A stretch of 64,000 bases of DNA, from assembly GCA_022606425.2 (NCBI GenBank), contig JAHDVF020000527.1:248001-312000 (forward strand), given 5' to 3'. This document shows, one piece after another, positions 20,001 to 30,986 of this stretch; within the stretch, counting starts at the first letter, position 1, and every line of letters begins with the position of its first letter. The translations under genes were made by a program, and so were the position numbers. This stretch comes from Lepidostoma basale. Its lineage: Eukaryota; Arthropoda; Insecta; Trichoptera; Lepidostomatidae. Below the pieces are notes generated by a model. That model had not been told where the DNA came from, did not search any database, and saw only the letters and a program-made list of their open reading frames with translations.

Positions 20001-20950
20001 CAAAAATTTTCTAACGAAGAGAAAATACTAAGTATTACATTATTAAAAAGAAATCTGTGATTTACGACTTTATTGTTTTATTGTGAAACGTTGCCCTAAA
20101 TAAACAGAGCCCACTTCACAAGAAAGCCGCGATCTTATAAATATTTTATTTTCTCCTCATAAAATCCTAACAAAACGAATTAAATATTTACATATTGCCC
20201 AGACAATAGAAAGCGTAGTAGAAATAAAAATAAATTTAGCATTTAAAGTAAGACATTAAACTTTCCAACTTTCAGAAACCTTTCCTCCGGTCCTTCCTGT
20301 TTCCGGCGTTTCCGTTCTAAATTCAAATGTTCCCGCTTTTAAACTATTTCTAGGGGAGAGCAAGCAGAATGTAAAAAGTTTGATATCACAATATAATATG
20401 CAAATAATGGTTGTAAAATTGAACGCCTCCCTTAACTATGAAATCACAAACACTCCCAATAGCATCTCACTAAGCATCACGTTGTGTCTCCGAAGGGGTA
20501 GGCAGAGAATATGTAGAAACACATTTTTTTTTTTTTTTTTAATTTTTGAGTTAATGTTTCTCGATATGTTTCAACGGTTTTATACCTTCATCATTGGAAG
20601 AGTGCTATAATTTATATTGTTGTGTAGTACCTTTACTATAAATGGAGCAAACAGTGATTTTATTTATTAAAAAAATGTCATTGTAAAAATCCGTAGTGTT
20701 AATAGTAGATTTTTTAAACAAATGATGTTTTAATTTATAATGGTAAACACAATTGTTTAATAGTTTTACTCAAATTTAATTCATATAATTAATTATAAAA
20801 ATGGTAGTGAAAAATTTGTTTCGTCTTGCGAAGGCATTCTCAAACGGAACCTAAACGCCAAACAGTGTGTCCTTATATTGATTTTAGAAAACTTAAGGGC
20901 AGGGAAAAATTAAATAATGCAAATTGTAGGGTCGTTAAATTCAAATGAAT
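20001..20950. other. unassigned with small repeat scraps
   Basis: Contains a 45-bp GTTA-LINE terminal scrap (about 20463-20512) and a decayed HF-E core near 20545-20600 (minus strand: AUGAUGA, GGU/ACC, GAAAC, AUAUC). The remainder is AT-rich with no gene seen. Confidence 0.5.
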
Positions 20951-20954
20951 TTCT

Positions 20955-21195
20955 AGGGAAGAATGGTTAAAAGATATATACCATTAGTGTGAATGTAAAA
21001 ATAAGTCGAGGAAGGCCAAGACATGGCATGACCAAATTAATCAATTGTTTAAAAGCGACCGTGTTCGAAGTAGGAACAATCGACGAGCGTGCGTATTACG
21101 ATGTGTGAATGTAGAAGGATTTAAGAGTGTGGCGTTCCACCCGATGTGCCTACCTCTCCGAAGAAACGGGGTGATGGTTAGTTAGTTAGTTAATT
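20955..21195 (+). mobile_element. GTTA-LINE 3' end, diverged
   Basis: agtcgaggaaggccaagaca then tggcatgaccaaattaatca, then the terminus and gttagttagttagtt. Coding interrupted. Confidence 0.8.
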
Positions 21196-21284
21196 ATCAA
21201 TGAAATTCCACAGTGTTAACGCCTTAACCAATTTTTTTTTTAGATAAACTTAAGATGAATTAAAACACTGTTTTTTTTCCACTT

Positions 21285-21342
21285 TTGAGTTTATTTTTCT
21301 TGACATGTTTCGAAGGTTTACAAGTTTATGAAAGAAGGTTTA
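21285..21342 (-). mobile_element. HF-E scrap
   Basis: ttgacatgtttcgaaggttt acaagtttatgaaag: minus-strand GAAACAUGUC with partial stem II, CUGANGA box degraded to UUCAUAA. Confidence 0.5.
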
Positions 21343-21344
21343 CA

Positions 21345-21735
21345 TCACGCCATTTCCCCGGAGGGGTAGGCAGAGAGGATGGATCGCCACAATGGCCTGT
21401 CCTGGCATACCTCTCGGGCTTCCTCTACATTCATACATCGTACCATGCACGCACGTCGATTATTCCGACTTCGAATGTGGCCGCCATTTAGTAATTGATT
21501 AATTTGGTCATGCCATGTTTTCCTCGGTCGTCCTCGACTTCTTTTCCCACTCTCGCTTCTTGTGTACAACTTTATAACCATTCTGCTCTAATCCATTCGT
21601 TCCATATGTCCAAACCATCTCAGGGATACTTTTTTAATTTTATTCATGATGCAGTCATTTGCCTTACATTTCTTTCTTATTTCATCGTTCGGTATTCTAT
21701 CATACAACGTTTTCCCGCACATTCTTCTTAGTGAT
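21345..21735 (-). mobile_element. GTTA-LINE 3' fragment
   Basis: Minus strand: KRSRGRPRKTWHDQINQLLN, HIRSRNNRRACMVRCMNVEE, AREVCQDRPLWRSILSAYPS, then GEMA. Upstream part (to 21735) corresponds to RMCGKTLYDRI.. coding. No (GTTA)n remains at the end. Confidence 0.88.
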
Positions 21736-21739
21736 CTCA

Positions 21740-22190
21740 AAAATAAACTCTATAGTGGAATAAAAATTCGCCTTAATCTTCAATAAAAATAAAATTAAAC
21801 AAAATAAATAGTTTGAAGCATATATTGTTACCACATAATCAAATCATTAATAGTTGATATATTTATGTATATAATATATGGAGAGTGTAGGTAGGTACAC
21901 CAAAACGTAAAAATGGCATTGTTATCCAGACAATGGTTCCCGTACAAAGAGTCTGCAAATTTCTTCGCCGACGAAACACGCTGATTGTTTTATTAATTCA
22001 CGCCTTGGTGGTTCTGAAAAGCGGTGCCATATGGGCAGGCAATATGTTTCTTGGCTTAAGGACCCCTAAGCTCGCCCCTACAGTGTTAGGATCCTTAGAC
22101 CCAAGGATATAATTCTGTATCTTGAAGGTAAAGAACGATAAACTTCAATTCAACAATTTTGTTTTATATATTTGTATATAAATATATAAC
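21740..22190. other. no feature seen
   Basis: AT-rich except for 21890-22140, which has balanced composition but no recognised element. Confidence 0.4.
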
Positions 22191-22194
22191 CCAT

Positions 22195-22700
22195 TGTTTT
22201 GAATGTTCCCGAAAGGGAAGGCAGAAAGAATGGACTGTCACACTTTAACCGATGCGGAACTCCATCCTTCTCATTTCGATTGCGAACTTCATCGCCACCA
22301 ATATGCATCTTCCGCGCTTACTTCGATCGTCCAACATCCACATAATAAATCTAAAACAAATAATATAAAATACAATGATATAAAACAAAATAATTTAACA
22401 CAAAATATTCTTTTTAGATGGTGCACATATTGTCTATTTAATTTATGTTCCACATATCCACCGTTTTTTTTTTATTATTAGCAGTAATTAGGCACTTAAA
22501 ACAAACCAACACCGTCAAGAGCTTAAAAATAATATTGAAGGTATTATTTAAATTGTCATTGGAACAAAAGAAAAAAATATTTTTGCACCTGTCAAAATTC
22601 TTTATATAAACGAAAAAACTTTTATAATTTTAACATCAAAACAGTACAAACATATTACGTGTCACAAATAACTATTATAAAGTGCGGCAACAATATAATT
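22195..22700 (-). mobile_element. non-autonomous element with GTTA-LINE terminus, long copy
   Basis: The left end (gttcccgaaagggaaggcag, agaatggactgtcacac) is the GTTA-LINE terminus on the minus strand. From about 22260 it becomes the non-LINE body shared with 3620-4047 and 10147-10430. Homology with the 3370-3490 region continues to about 22680 (tttgatgttaaaattata-type sequence on the minus strand), so the full element is near 500-700 bp. No ORF. Confidence 0.65.
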
Positions 22701-22799
22701 GACCAAAACAATTAACTTATAAACGAAAAATCTCCAAATTTACGGGAGCACCACATGAACTAAACAAAATTTTCAAAATCAGAACCAGGATTCACTATT

Positions 22800-23020
22800 A
22801 TTTAATGTTTAAATTTGAAACGCTGTTATTGTACGTATCGAAATTTTATTTTTATGGGTTTGTCCCGACAGCCGCTTCTCCAACCCTTGTTGGCATCATC
22901 AGGTGTAATAAACGACTTTTGTTGATGATGCCAACATAGGTTGCCAAAACAGCCATGTCGTGACCAACTCGTAAAAATAAATTGTCATTTATGTACCTCG
23001 TACAATAACAGTGTTTCATA
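22800..23020. mobile_element. HF-A fold-back copy
   Basis: Minus-strand arm: CUGAUGA, U, stem II CCAAC/GUUGG, GAAGC, GGCUGUC. Plus-strand arm: UUGAUGA, U, GCCAACAUAGGUUGCC, AAAAC. Outer flanks match cgctgttattgta and tacaataacagtg. Confidence 0.75.
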
Positions 23021-23039
23021 TTTAAACATTTAGATATAT

Positions 23040-23225
23040 TTTAATAATTTATATAATAGTTTCTTGATTAATCATGCAAAATTCCATATTAAATAATTAA
23101 CACTAATTTTCTTAGAGTTTTATCAATTTTAATAATGCTTAAGCAAAGCGAAACATGTCTTTACCATAAAATATAATAAAAATTCGAGAAAATAGATGTT
23201 TTATTTCGCATTAAGTTTTTAAATA
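23040..23225 (+). mobile_element. HF-B partial copies
   Basis: gtttcttgattaatcatgca then aaattccatattaaataatt (outer left end) and aataatgcttaagcaaagcg, aaacatgtctttacc and agatgttttatttcgcatta. Confidence 0.6.
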
Positions 23226-23750
23226 ACTTTTCAAAAACGTTGTAGTTTCTTTGTCCTTATTACTTTAAAGTTAAAATTCTTGCACTTAGGAAGGGCGTTT
23301 GCGGCCCGAAAATGCTTATGGAAAGTGGAAAAAAGTATATTAAAAATACGCCTATTTTCTCAAAATTAAAATATAGTACCTATATTTTGATAAAGAAATA
23401 ATGATTACTTCGGTTCAAACATATTTTGGGGTTCACATATTTTACCCTTGATGCAAAAATAATTTCTTGGCATATAAAAAATGTACTCAAATTGTATCCA
23501 TCTTGTAAAGCTTTTCAATAAAAACTTTCCTTGTGGCTAATGATCGTAAAACATTATGTTTTTTTCATTGTTATATGTTTTACGAGTTTTTTTTTATCAA
23601 AAGAGTTTTTTTTGCACGTCGAAACATCTTCAACCCTTTTCATTATACTTCATAGCTTTAAATAACTTGTAAGAGTAGTACTTGGATTATTTATGACTTA
23701 AGATTTGCTAACCGTGAACATCCAAGATATTAAAAGCAATTTTCAACTAA
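23226..23750. other. no feature seen
   Basis: AT-rich, unassigned. Confidence 0.4.
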
Positions 23751-23751
23751 C

Positions 23752-24215
23752 TAACTAACCATCACACCGTTTCCCGAAAAGGGTAGGCAATAAGAATAGA
23801 CCGCTACACTGTTCTTACCTGACATACTTCTCTCGCTTCCTCAACATTACAACATTCAATATTTGATTTATTTTATCAAGCCACGTCTTCCTCTATTTCT
23901 TGTTCCGTTCAATCGTTTGCATCTACTTTTTTTACCATCCTTTCTTCAATCATTATTTTCATGTGTCTAAGCCGTTTTAATGATCCTTTAATTTCTCTGT
24001 TCACAAAACCGCCATTCGCACTGCATTCACTTCTTACGATATATTTATATTCGACACTTTATGATATACAGATTTCACTTCCATACATCAGGGATGGTAG
24101 AAGAACACAAATTTTCACTGGCATTTTAGTTTTGTTTTATTTGATAGGCTTTTGTTTGCGATGACAACTTTAAGTGCACCATTCACTTTTCAAGCATTTT
24201 TCAATGTATCCAAAT
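23752..24215 (-). mobile_element. GTTA-LINE 3' region, old copy
   Basis: Left end aactaactaaccatcacacc is the tail complement. Minus-strand coding is badly decayed but follows the family to beyond the RT C-terminal GSEIWISYKVS-like and NGALKVVIANKSLSNK region (complement of gcttttgtttgcgatgacaa), shared with 60050-60110. Confidence 0.75.
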
Positions 24216-24329
24216 CTCGATTACCCCTTTCATATTGATGTCAAAAATGTTTAGTTCATCGCTCCATTTGACTTTTCTCTCTCTTTGGCATTTCCATATC
24301 TTGGGTCAGCTCTCTATTGAGATTAAATT

Positions 24330-24560
24330 TCTTGGAAGTGCCCTCGACAAGTGACCTCAATGAGCCGTTGGGATTCGAAGGGCAGATTTTACAATGTAGT
24401 CTTCTTCGCGGCACGTGACGTGGTTAAACCATCTCAATCTTGCTTCTTCGATCTTATATATAATAGGGTCGGCCTTAAAACTGCCCCGGATATGCCCGTT
24501 GGGGACTTTGTTCAATGTGGTAACGCCTGCAGCTCATCTGAGAATTGCAACACAGGGTCT
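24330..24560 (-). mobile_element. MLRW-LINE fragment
   Basis: Minus strand with frame breaks: CVAILR, AAGVTTLNKVPNGHIRGSFK, ADPIIYKIEEARLRWFNHVT and CREEDYIVKSALRIPT. Confidence 0.7.
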
Positions 24561-24689
24561 GGGTCCCAGGAAAGGCTGATTAAATATGTGTTGAAGAGTT
24601 CTCATATAACGCAACGCCTTAAAGAACTATATTGGCTTAACTGTTATAGAAATTTGTATGTAATTATTATTGTTTAGTGACGTTTGTCC

Positions 24690-24935
24690 CCGAAGTGACT
24701 TTCATCATCATCACCGACTGTCTCTTGTGTTGGAGGAAGACTGTCCTTTGCGGTTATGGATCTGCATGTGGCTGAAGATCCGCAGGGAGGCAGGGGAAGG
24801 CGTTAGTAGTGGAACCGCCACCGTTTCCAGATGTTCTCTCCAATCTCCTCCTCCTACTCTCTGCGGATGCGGATGGTCTCTGAGTGACATCTGGATGATG
24901 TTACCAACTTTAAGTATCACTACTTCAGATGGTTC
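24690..24935 (-). mobile_element. ZF-LINE 3' end
   Basis: Minus strand: RVGGGDWREHLETVAVPLLT then SLRIFSHMQIHNRKGQSSSN and TRDSR; the first Cys pair of the finger seen at 9530-9590 is lost. (ATC)n near 24700 is the tail complement. Confidence 0.75.
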
Positions 24936-25251
24936 ATAATGTTTACTTTCATGGTCGAAGACTCATTTCTAGATATTATGCACTTACTAGATGAAGGATT
25001 TTTCCACCCGTTGTCAAAGTAAAACATTTAATATTTTTACTTTTAATAACTTCAGCCTTTCAGTCAAATACATGTTTAATTCAACCAACCCATGATTAGT
25101 GATTGAATCCAAAAAATATAAAAAGTGTAGTTTGAGATTACCTTTTAATAAATTGCTTTTTTTATTTCGAAAAACGTCTCTATAATAATTAATACTGTAA
25201 CTAAAGGAAATGAAACTTCATGGTCATATCATTTTATTAAGGAGACGGTAC

Positions 25252-25539
25252 CTAGCTCAGCAAAAGGTGTACTCCACCATTTTTATACCATTTTTGCGGC
25301 ATAATACATAATACGGGGATGATACAAATAATCCTACCCGCGGTAAGGGTTGCACAATGCTCCCCGCCACGATTATCCAAGATTAAAATATTCGCTCCAG
25401 TAACCTCTGCCATTATTTCTATTGTTGTTCCCCACTCGCTTTGGGCCCTGATTTTTAAACGTAGTTTTAACGATCCGACTGTTTTCTGCGGTACGAAAAT
25501 CGGACCGATGCTTTGTACTGAAACTCTGTTCAATTCCAT
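25252..25539 (-). CDS. unassigned 95-residue ORF
   Basis: Minus-strand frame open for 95 codons in a stretch of higher GC than its surroundings. Composition is protein-like: RVSVQSIGPIFVPQKTVGSL, KLRLKIRAQSEWGTTIEIM, AEVTGANILILDNRGGEHCA, TLTAGRIICIIPVLCIMPQK. I do not recognise a family. Frame upstream of the Met continues only briefly. It could be an exon, a transposon ORF remnant or chance. No splice sites or promoter were convincingly identified. Flanked by AT-rich repeats. Confidence 0.3.
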   Translation of the reverse strand: MELNRVSVQSIGPIFVPQKTVGSLKLRLKIRAQSEWGTTIEIMAEVTGANILILDNRGGEHCATLTAGRIICIIPVLCIMPQKWYKNGGVHLLLS

Positions 25540-25659
25540 TCATAGCGCAAAAAGCCTGATATTTTTTTATATATTTTAAAATATTTTTTTGCAAAAAAGA
25601 GTGATCACAAATGTAATTGCACTTTGTAACACATATTTATTTTATAACTGTTAATGCAA

Positions 25660-26060
25660 AAACATTGTTTTATATCACAATTCTATTTATTTTACGACAA
25701 CTGTTTCATCAACCAATCATCAGGTGTTACAAAAATAAATCAAATGTCAAATTTTTTCATAACTTTTCGAATATTTATGTATTTGTTCCTATGTCATATA
25801 TTAATTATTGTCATATTATAATATTATATATTATTATATCAATTTATATTAATTATGTCATATATTAGTTATTCAAATTGATATAGTAACAAATACACTA
25901 AGATTCGAAAAATTATGAAAAAAATTGACATTTGATATATTTTTGTAACACCTGATGATGTCAACATTGGTTGATGAAACAATGTTTTTGCATTAACAGT
26001 TATAAAATGTTAAAATATCATAGTGTTTCGGCCAAAACAATGGACTAAATATTTATTTGA
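25660..26060. mobile_element. HF-A fold-back copy, about 400 bp
   Basis: Left arm tatatcacaattctatttat to atcatcaggtgttacaaaaa; right arm ttgtaacacctgatgatgtc then aacattggttgatgaaacaa and the outer end aagtgttaaaatatcatagtg, cggccaaaacaatggacta. Right-arm core: CUGAUGA, U, GUCAACAUUGGUUGAU, GAAAC; stem III replaced. Confidence 0.75.
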
Positions 26061-26079
26061 TTAATGTACCAATAACTCT

Positions 26080-26180
26080 TACTGGTAATTAATACGAATT
26101 AATTACTTCTGTTTTCTAGAAGTTTTATTATATTTTATATGAATGACATGTTTTGCCTAGCTAAGGATCCTTAAGTTTCC
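26080..26180. mobile_element. HF-B left arm
   Basis: aattacttctgttttctaga agttttattatattttatat then gaatgacatgttttgcctag. Right arm absent. Confidence 0.6.
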
Positions 26181-26557
26181 GTAAAATAGAGTATATTTTA
26201 ACATTGATCAAAGAAATAAGAAATATATGATATACGTACAATAAAATTGGTTACGATTTTATTAAAATATGAATTTACCATACAAATTAAATACGAATAT
26301 CAAACAATATTTTTTTATGTGTTTATAAAAAAATGAGGAAATGACTGAGATTTTTTTTGTGAGAATATGTGCTGAGCCTCATACGAGGAGCTGAAGAGGA
26401 CTGTGGACGACAGAATAGTAGAGTGAGATTAAAATCTTAGCTGCGAACCAATCTCCAGGATTTAAATCAATGAACAATACGAATTTTCTTAGAATGCGTC
26501 AAATGTAATAAAATCACTAAACTTTAGTGAATTTAAGGGGCTTAGGGCAGTCAGAGG

Positions 26558-27064
26558 CAAGGTATATAGAATAAATATGGTAAGATATTCCGCGTTTTAT
26601 TTTTGACATCTACTGCGCAGCTACGTCACGTGGAGACCCAAGCATTAGGTTGTGTAGTATGAGTTGAGTATATATTTATACATTGGGTATGGAATTTTTC
26701 TTTGTTTATTTATTACGTCTAATTAAAAGAAGTTTTTGTAATTGTATTAAATAAATTATGACAAATCGTTTTCTTTATTTAAGTTATTGTTTTTTTTATT
26801 TTTCTTTTTTTAGAGTTAGCATCTTCAATGAGCTTTAAGTTCATTGTTCTTATTTTGAAAAACATTTTACATCGATAAAAAAGATTTTTAACTGGATATG
26901 GCAAATCAACTCCATTTGATTTAGCTTGTTTATAGTTATTTAGGTTTGTTTATAGTTTCGTTTCGATTTCGAGTTCACCACATGACGTCACTTGACAGCA
27001 AATTATTAGAAAGGGATAGCATGCTACGTGCGCAATATCTTACCATATTATTCTATATACCTTG
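26558..27064. mobile_element. 507-bp TIR element (MITE-like), 9-bp TSD
   Basis: Terminal inverted repeats of about 35 bp: caaggtatatagaataaata on the left, and the complement of tattattctatataccttg on the right, each continuing as atggtaagatatt(c/g)cgc. Flanked by agtcagagg at 26549-26557 and 27065-27073. No transposase ORF inside, so non-autonomous. An 8-9-bp duplication with CA(A)GG ends would suit hAT, Merlin or Mutator-like elements; superfamily left open. Confidence 0.88.
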
Positions 27065-27073
27065 AGTCAGAGG

Positions 27074-28055
27074 TATGAAAAAGCAAGTATTTTCAATAAC
27101 ATAATTGTCAGTAATTTAATTTATTTTATGAAACCAACAGTATTATATTACATTTTAACTTGATTTGACCTAATTTTGAAGAAGAAAAATATAAATAATA
27201 AATAACGTTATCGCCATATTTGTTGGACCCTGTTCCATAAGTAGTGCTTTGCGGTGACCATTATAACTTCTTACAGATAAGCAGCAGTTTATTTTGTTCT
27301 CCCCGTGATGAAAGTGTCTGACCTTCGTAACATGTCGATAAAACTAAACCCAGAAGTGGAACAGTGTTTTAATTCATAAAAAAAATGTCATTATGGAATT
27401 TCACTGGTTTACGCCTTTAGTTTGTCAAAAACTAAGCTTTAGTTATTGAATTTCTGGATAGTAAGTTGAATACATCTTTCAACTAGAAACATTTTTATTC
27501 ATTTTCTAAAAAGGTTACTCCACAATACCGGTGGTAGGTACCCAGACAATGGATGAAATCAGACTATGAAAAAATACGATGTGAATGCGAGGTTTTATAA
27601 AAATCCGTACCAACGTACCCCCAACAATATAGGTATAATAATGCGCAGAGCAAAATGAAAATTGATTGCGGCAGGGCGCCATTGTCAGATATACGAGATG
27701 AGAATTCCAATCCACCCCTATTGTTAAGGGAAGTTTTCAGATTAACTTCTTGGATGTATGTTTTGAAATCGCGAAAGTATATAGGCTGCTATTGGTTTTA
27801 TCAATTTTCTGAAAAGAATTCAAGGTGACTTATTTCATATTTTAGTAGCTGTCTTTTATGTATTCAAACTAGATTCTTGTTCACTTGGCATCCCTCCCAC
27901 TAAAGTAAAATCCTTCACGATGTATTATACACCGCTATTTTTAATTTGTATAATCAAATCACAAATGTTTTTTGGAAAAACATCTAATATTTCTTGAAAA
28001 AAAAAAGATAAAAATATTTTTATGTCCTAGCAAGACGAACCTAGTACTATGTATT
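27074..28055. other. unassigned; HF-E scrap
   Basis: 27310-27375 resembles HF-E (gtgatgaaagtgtctgacct then tcgtaacatgtcgataaaac). Elsewhere AT-rich sequence without a recognisable gene. Confidence 0.4.
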
Positions 28056-28071
28056 TAAAAACATAGTAGTG

Positions 28072-28299
28072 TTCATACGAATGAAAACATCACTTTTCTA
28101 GAATTTTTATTACATTTTAAGGGAATGACATGTTTCGCCCTTGTAAGGCATTATCAAATGATGAACATTTGATAATGCCTTAGAAGGGCGAAACATGTCA
28201 TTCCCATAAAATATAATAAAACTTCTAGAAAACTGACGTTTTCATTCGTATTAATTATTTAATATGGAGTTTTACATCTTTGTTCAAGAAACAATAAAT
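28072..28299. mobile_element. HF-B fold-back copy with 11-bp TSD
   Basis: Left arm gaatgaaaacatcacttttc to cattatcaaatg; right arm catttgataatgccttagaa then gggcgaaacatgtcattccc, gttttcattcgtattaatta and the single-copy right tail ttacatctttgttcaagaaa then caataaat. Direct repeat acatagtagtg at 28061-28071 and 28300-28310. Core box is UUGAUAA, then U, stem II GCC(C)UU..AAGGGC, GAAA, ACAUGU, C. The variable TSD and one-sided tail favour retrotransposition over TIR transposition. Confidence 0.85.
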
Positions 28300-28439
28300 A
28301 CATAGTAGTGTATTTTTTATTAAAATTTTAATTTCTTCCACATGTTTGAATTTATTTTTATTGTTCGTTAACTATACTAACATCAGTAAACCACTTAAAA
28401 TAATCAAATGATTTTACTGAAATCTCTTGATGGAAGTTC

Positions 28440-28640
28440 ATTTTAAATAATAATTAAATAAAACGATGTTTTTTAACTACTTCCACTTTTGTCTTTATTT
28501 AGACAGCGACCGGTTTCGCCAGGCTCGCTGGCATCAACAGACTGGTCGTCGACGCATCAGTCGATGCCAGCGAGCCTGGCGAAACCGGTCGCTGTCTAAA
28601 TAAAGACAAAAGTGGAAGTAGTTAAAAAAACACTTAAAGT
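28440..28640. mobile_element. HF-C fold-back copy
   Basis: Near-perfect arms: aactacttccacttttgtct, ttatttagacagcgaccggt, ttcgccaggctcgctggcat and their complement. Plus-arm core: GAUG, stem II GCCAG/CUGGC, GAAA, palindrome ACCGGT, C, then GCUGUC. Confidence 0.85.
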
Positions 28641-28689
28641 TTATAAACGAAGTGCATTTTGATCATCAGCATTTATATATTTTTAAACA

Positions 28690-28742
28690 ATCTATCTATT
28701 TTATTTATTTATTTATTTATTCGTTTATTTATTTATTTATTT
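28690..28742. repeat. (ATTT)n microsatellite
   Basis: About twelve tttatttattt-type units with one cg interruption. Confidence 0.9.
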
Positions 28743-29815
28743 GGGGCGAACAGCGATTACAGTACATACTAGTACATAATAAATAGTTTATAGAATTCTC
28801 TCGTAGATGATGGTGTGAAACCTTCTAAACATGTCAAAAAATAAACTTAAAAGTGGAAAAAGGAATGTTTGAATTCATAAAAAATTGCCATTATGGAATT
28901 GTAGCATTTATATGACTTTATCAAAAAATAGTTAAGTATTTTTTTTTAAATGTACCTATACAAGTAGAGAGAAATACAACTTAACATAGTAGCATATATA
29001 CATCTTTCAAAATTTGTCCGACGTGGTGGTCGTAAGAAGGGGGAATGTTGTTAACATAAAGTGATCGCTTAACCCAACCAATGAGAGGTCATAAGTTGTG
29101 TAAACGCCTCGACTACCATATTCTGTTTCCAAAAAACAATTTACATCTTTGTCTCTATTGAGATACAATTAATTCTTAAAAATAGTTAAGTAATTTTGTG
29201 TTTCATAAATTATGATTAAAATCAAAAATGGTATTAATTTATTTTGATATTCAATGTTTTCACAAAAGGTTTGCATATGTTTATACGGCTAAATAATCTG
29301 TATGTTCTGGAATCCGAAAAGCGTGTGAAAATTTTCACCTTTTCGGTAACATCTCTTATCGTCGAGGGCGGTGCGTGTCTGGCAACGAGATCAAAGTAAA
29401 CCCGCCCGAGATTATCGAGAGATCTGTGAGGCAGTCGGCACAGCACAATACCCCGGAGCTGTATGAACATTCCTTCTGATCTGACCGCAAATGCGAAGTT
29501 AGTGCACTAACAATTATATACAATACTTTACAGTACACATTCATAGCCAAAAATTGGTCTGATTATTAACCGAAAGAAAATAATTTAAAAATAATAGCAG
29601 TAAAACCGATAAAGCAATCACGTTTTCATTTTATATTTTATAAAGGAGTTTTACAAAATAAAAACCATTCAGAGAATAATCCAGCCATTTAATTGCTTAT
29701 TAATTATATAGTAAACAAAATAACCCAAATTTACATTATATGGAATCATTTAAAAGAAATTAGTCACCTTTGCTAGTGTTTTTTTAATTATATAGAAAAC
29801 AACAACACTTACAAC
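28743..29815. other. unassigned; HF-E scrap near 28805-28860
   Basis: gatgatggtgtgaaaccttc then taaacatgtcaaaaaataaa is a decayed HF-E core. 29290-29500 has higher GC (gagggcggtgcgtgtctggc) but no recognised coding or element signature. Confidence 0.4.
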
Positions 29816-29821
29816 TTAATA

Positions 29822-30372
29822 ACAGTATTGGATTATTTAAAATCAGTAAAAAAGTATTTGGGAGTAGAGATCTGTAGCCAAAATGACCTTAATACCGAAG
29901 CACGAGAACAAGTCAGTAAAGCCTCTGCCGTGTCAGGATGCCTGAAGAATCTGGTCTGGAAGAACAGGCACATGCGTATCGACAGAATTTATAAAACATG
30001 CGTGCGACCTATCATGACGGACGCTGTACGAACCAAGGGACTACTAAGAAGATCGGAGATAAAGTTCCTAAGATCAATTACTAGAAATACTCTCCGAGAT
30101 CGTGCCCGCAACGTAGACATAAGAAAAACTTGTGAAATGGAGAATATCTTTCAGTGGAGTAGATCCAGAAGAAGATACTGGAAGGACCATGTAAGCCGAA
30201 TGGATGGTGACAGACTTACATATACAGCCGCTTATGAAATCCCCTCCGGAAACCGCCCACTTGGAAGACTGCCTAAGTGATGGAAGGACAGCTGGATCTC
30301 ATCATCCGACGAGACATGATTTCTGTGTCACAGATCGTCAGATCTATTAAAAGAAGAAGAAGAAGAAGAAAA
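29822..30372 (+). mobile_element. SRRRY-LINE 3' end, longest plus copy
   Basis: Open for 150 codons: YLKSVKKYLGVEICSQNDLN, TEAREQVSKASAVSGCLKNL, VWKNRHMRIDRIYKTCVRPI, LLRRSEIKFLRSITRNTLRD, RARNVDIRKTCEMENIFQWS, RSRRRYWKDHVSRMDGDRL and PSGNRPLGRLPK, then stop, WKDSWISSSDET, UTR and (GAA)n. YLGV follows the RT palm. A small internal deletion removes the YGVEARA segment seen in the 7039-7474 copy. Confidence 0.92.
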
Positions 30373-30986
30373 ATTTGAAACCCCACCATGTTGCCACATG
30401 ATATAAACTAAATAAATTTTCACATTATTTATCTATTTGAAATTTGTTATGAACCTTCAAATATGCACTTTTCTTTAATGTTTAATGTTAAATACAAATA
30501 CGTTTCTTAACTTTCCATCATTCATCGGAGTGTAAATTTCAAACACAATCGCGACAGTCCTCACTAATGTACACTTGTATTGCAAGTGCTAAAAAAAGTC
30601 TTAAATCCCCCAACAAGGGACGCCGAAGTGTTGATCTGAATGATACAAACAGAATAATATCTATTACAAATTGCTTCGAGTAGTTTTTGCATCTTTATCT
30701 GTGCATTTAGTGTGCAATTTAAAGGTGTGCATTGCAAAGGTGACCGAATTCTATAAGATATTGACCGGGTCCGAGATTGTATGAATATGGCTGAATTGAT
30801 ACGGTTTCTTACGGTCTAATAGGCGCACAAAAGCTTTCAAGCGTTCCTTCTAAGTTACTCGTACGGTATTCCTCTGTCATATATTCAATACGATATATAA
30901 ATACATAGATATGGTGAATACATTCAGGGGCATGAGTATCTTAGAGAATTTTGTGGTTAACATGTGAGTGAGTTCCTCTTCGAAAA
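30373..30986. other. no feature seen
   Basis: Mixed composition. Short stretches such as gaccgggtccgagattgtat are unassigned. Confidence 0.4.
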
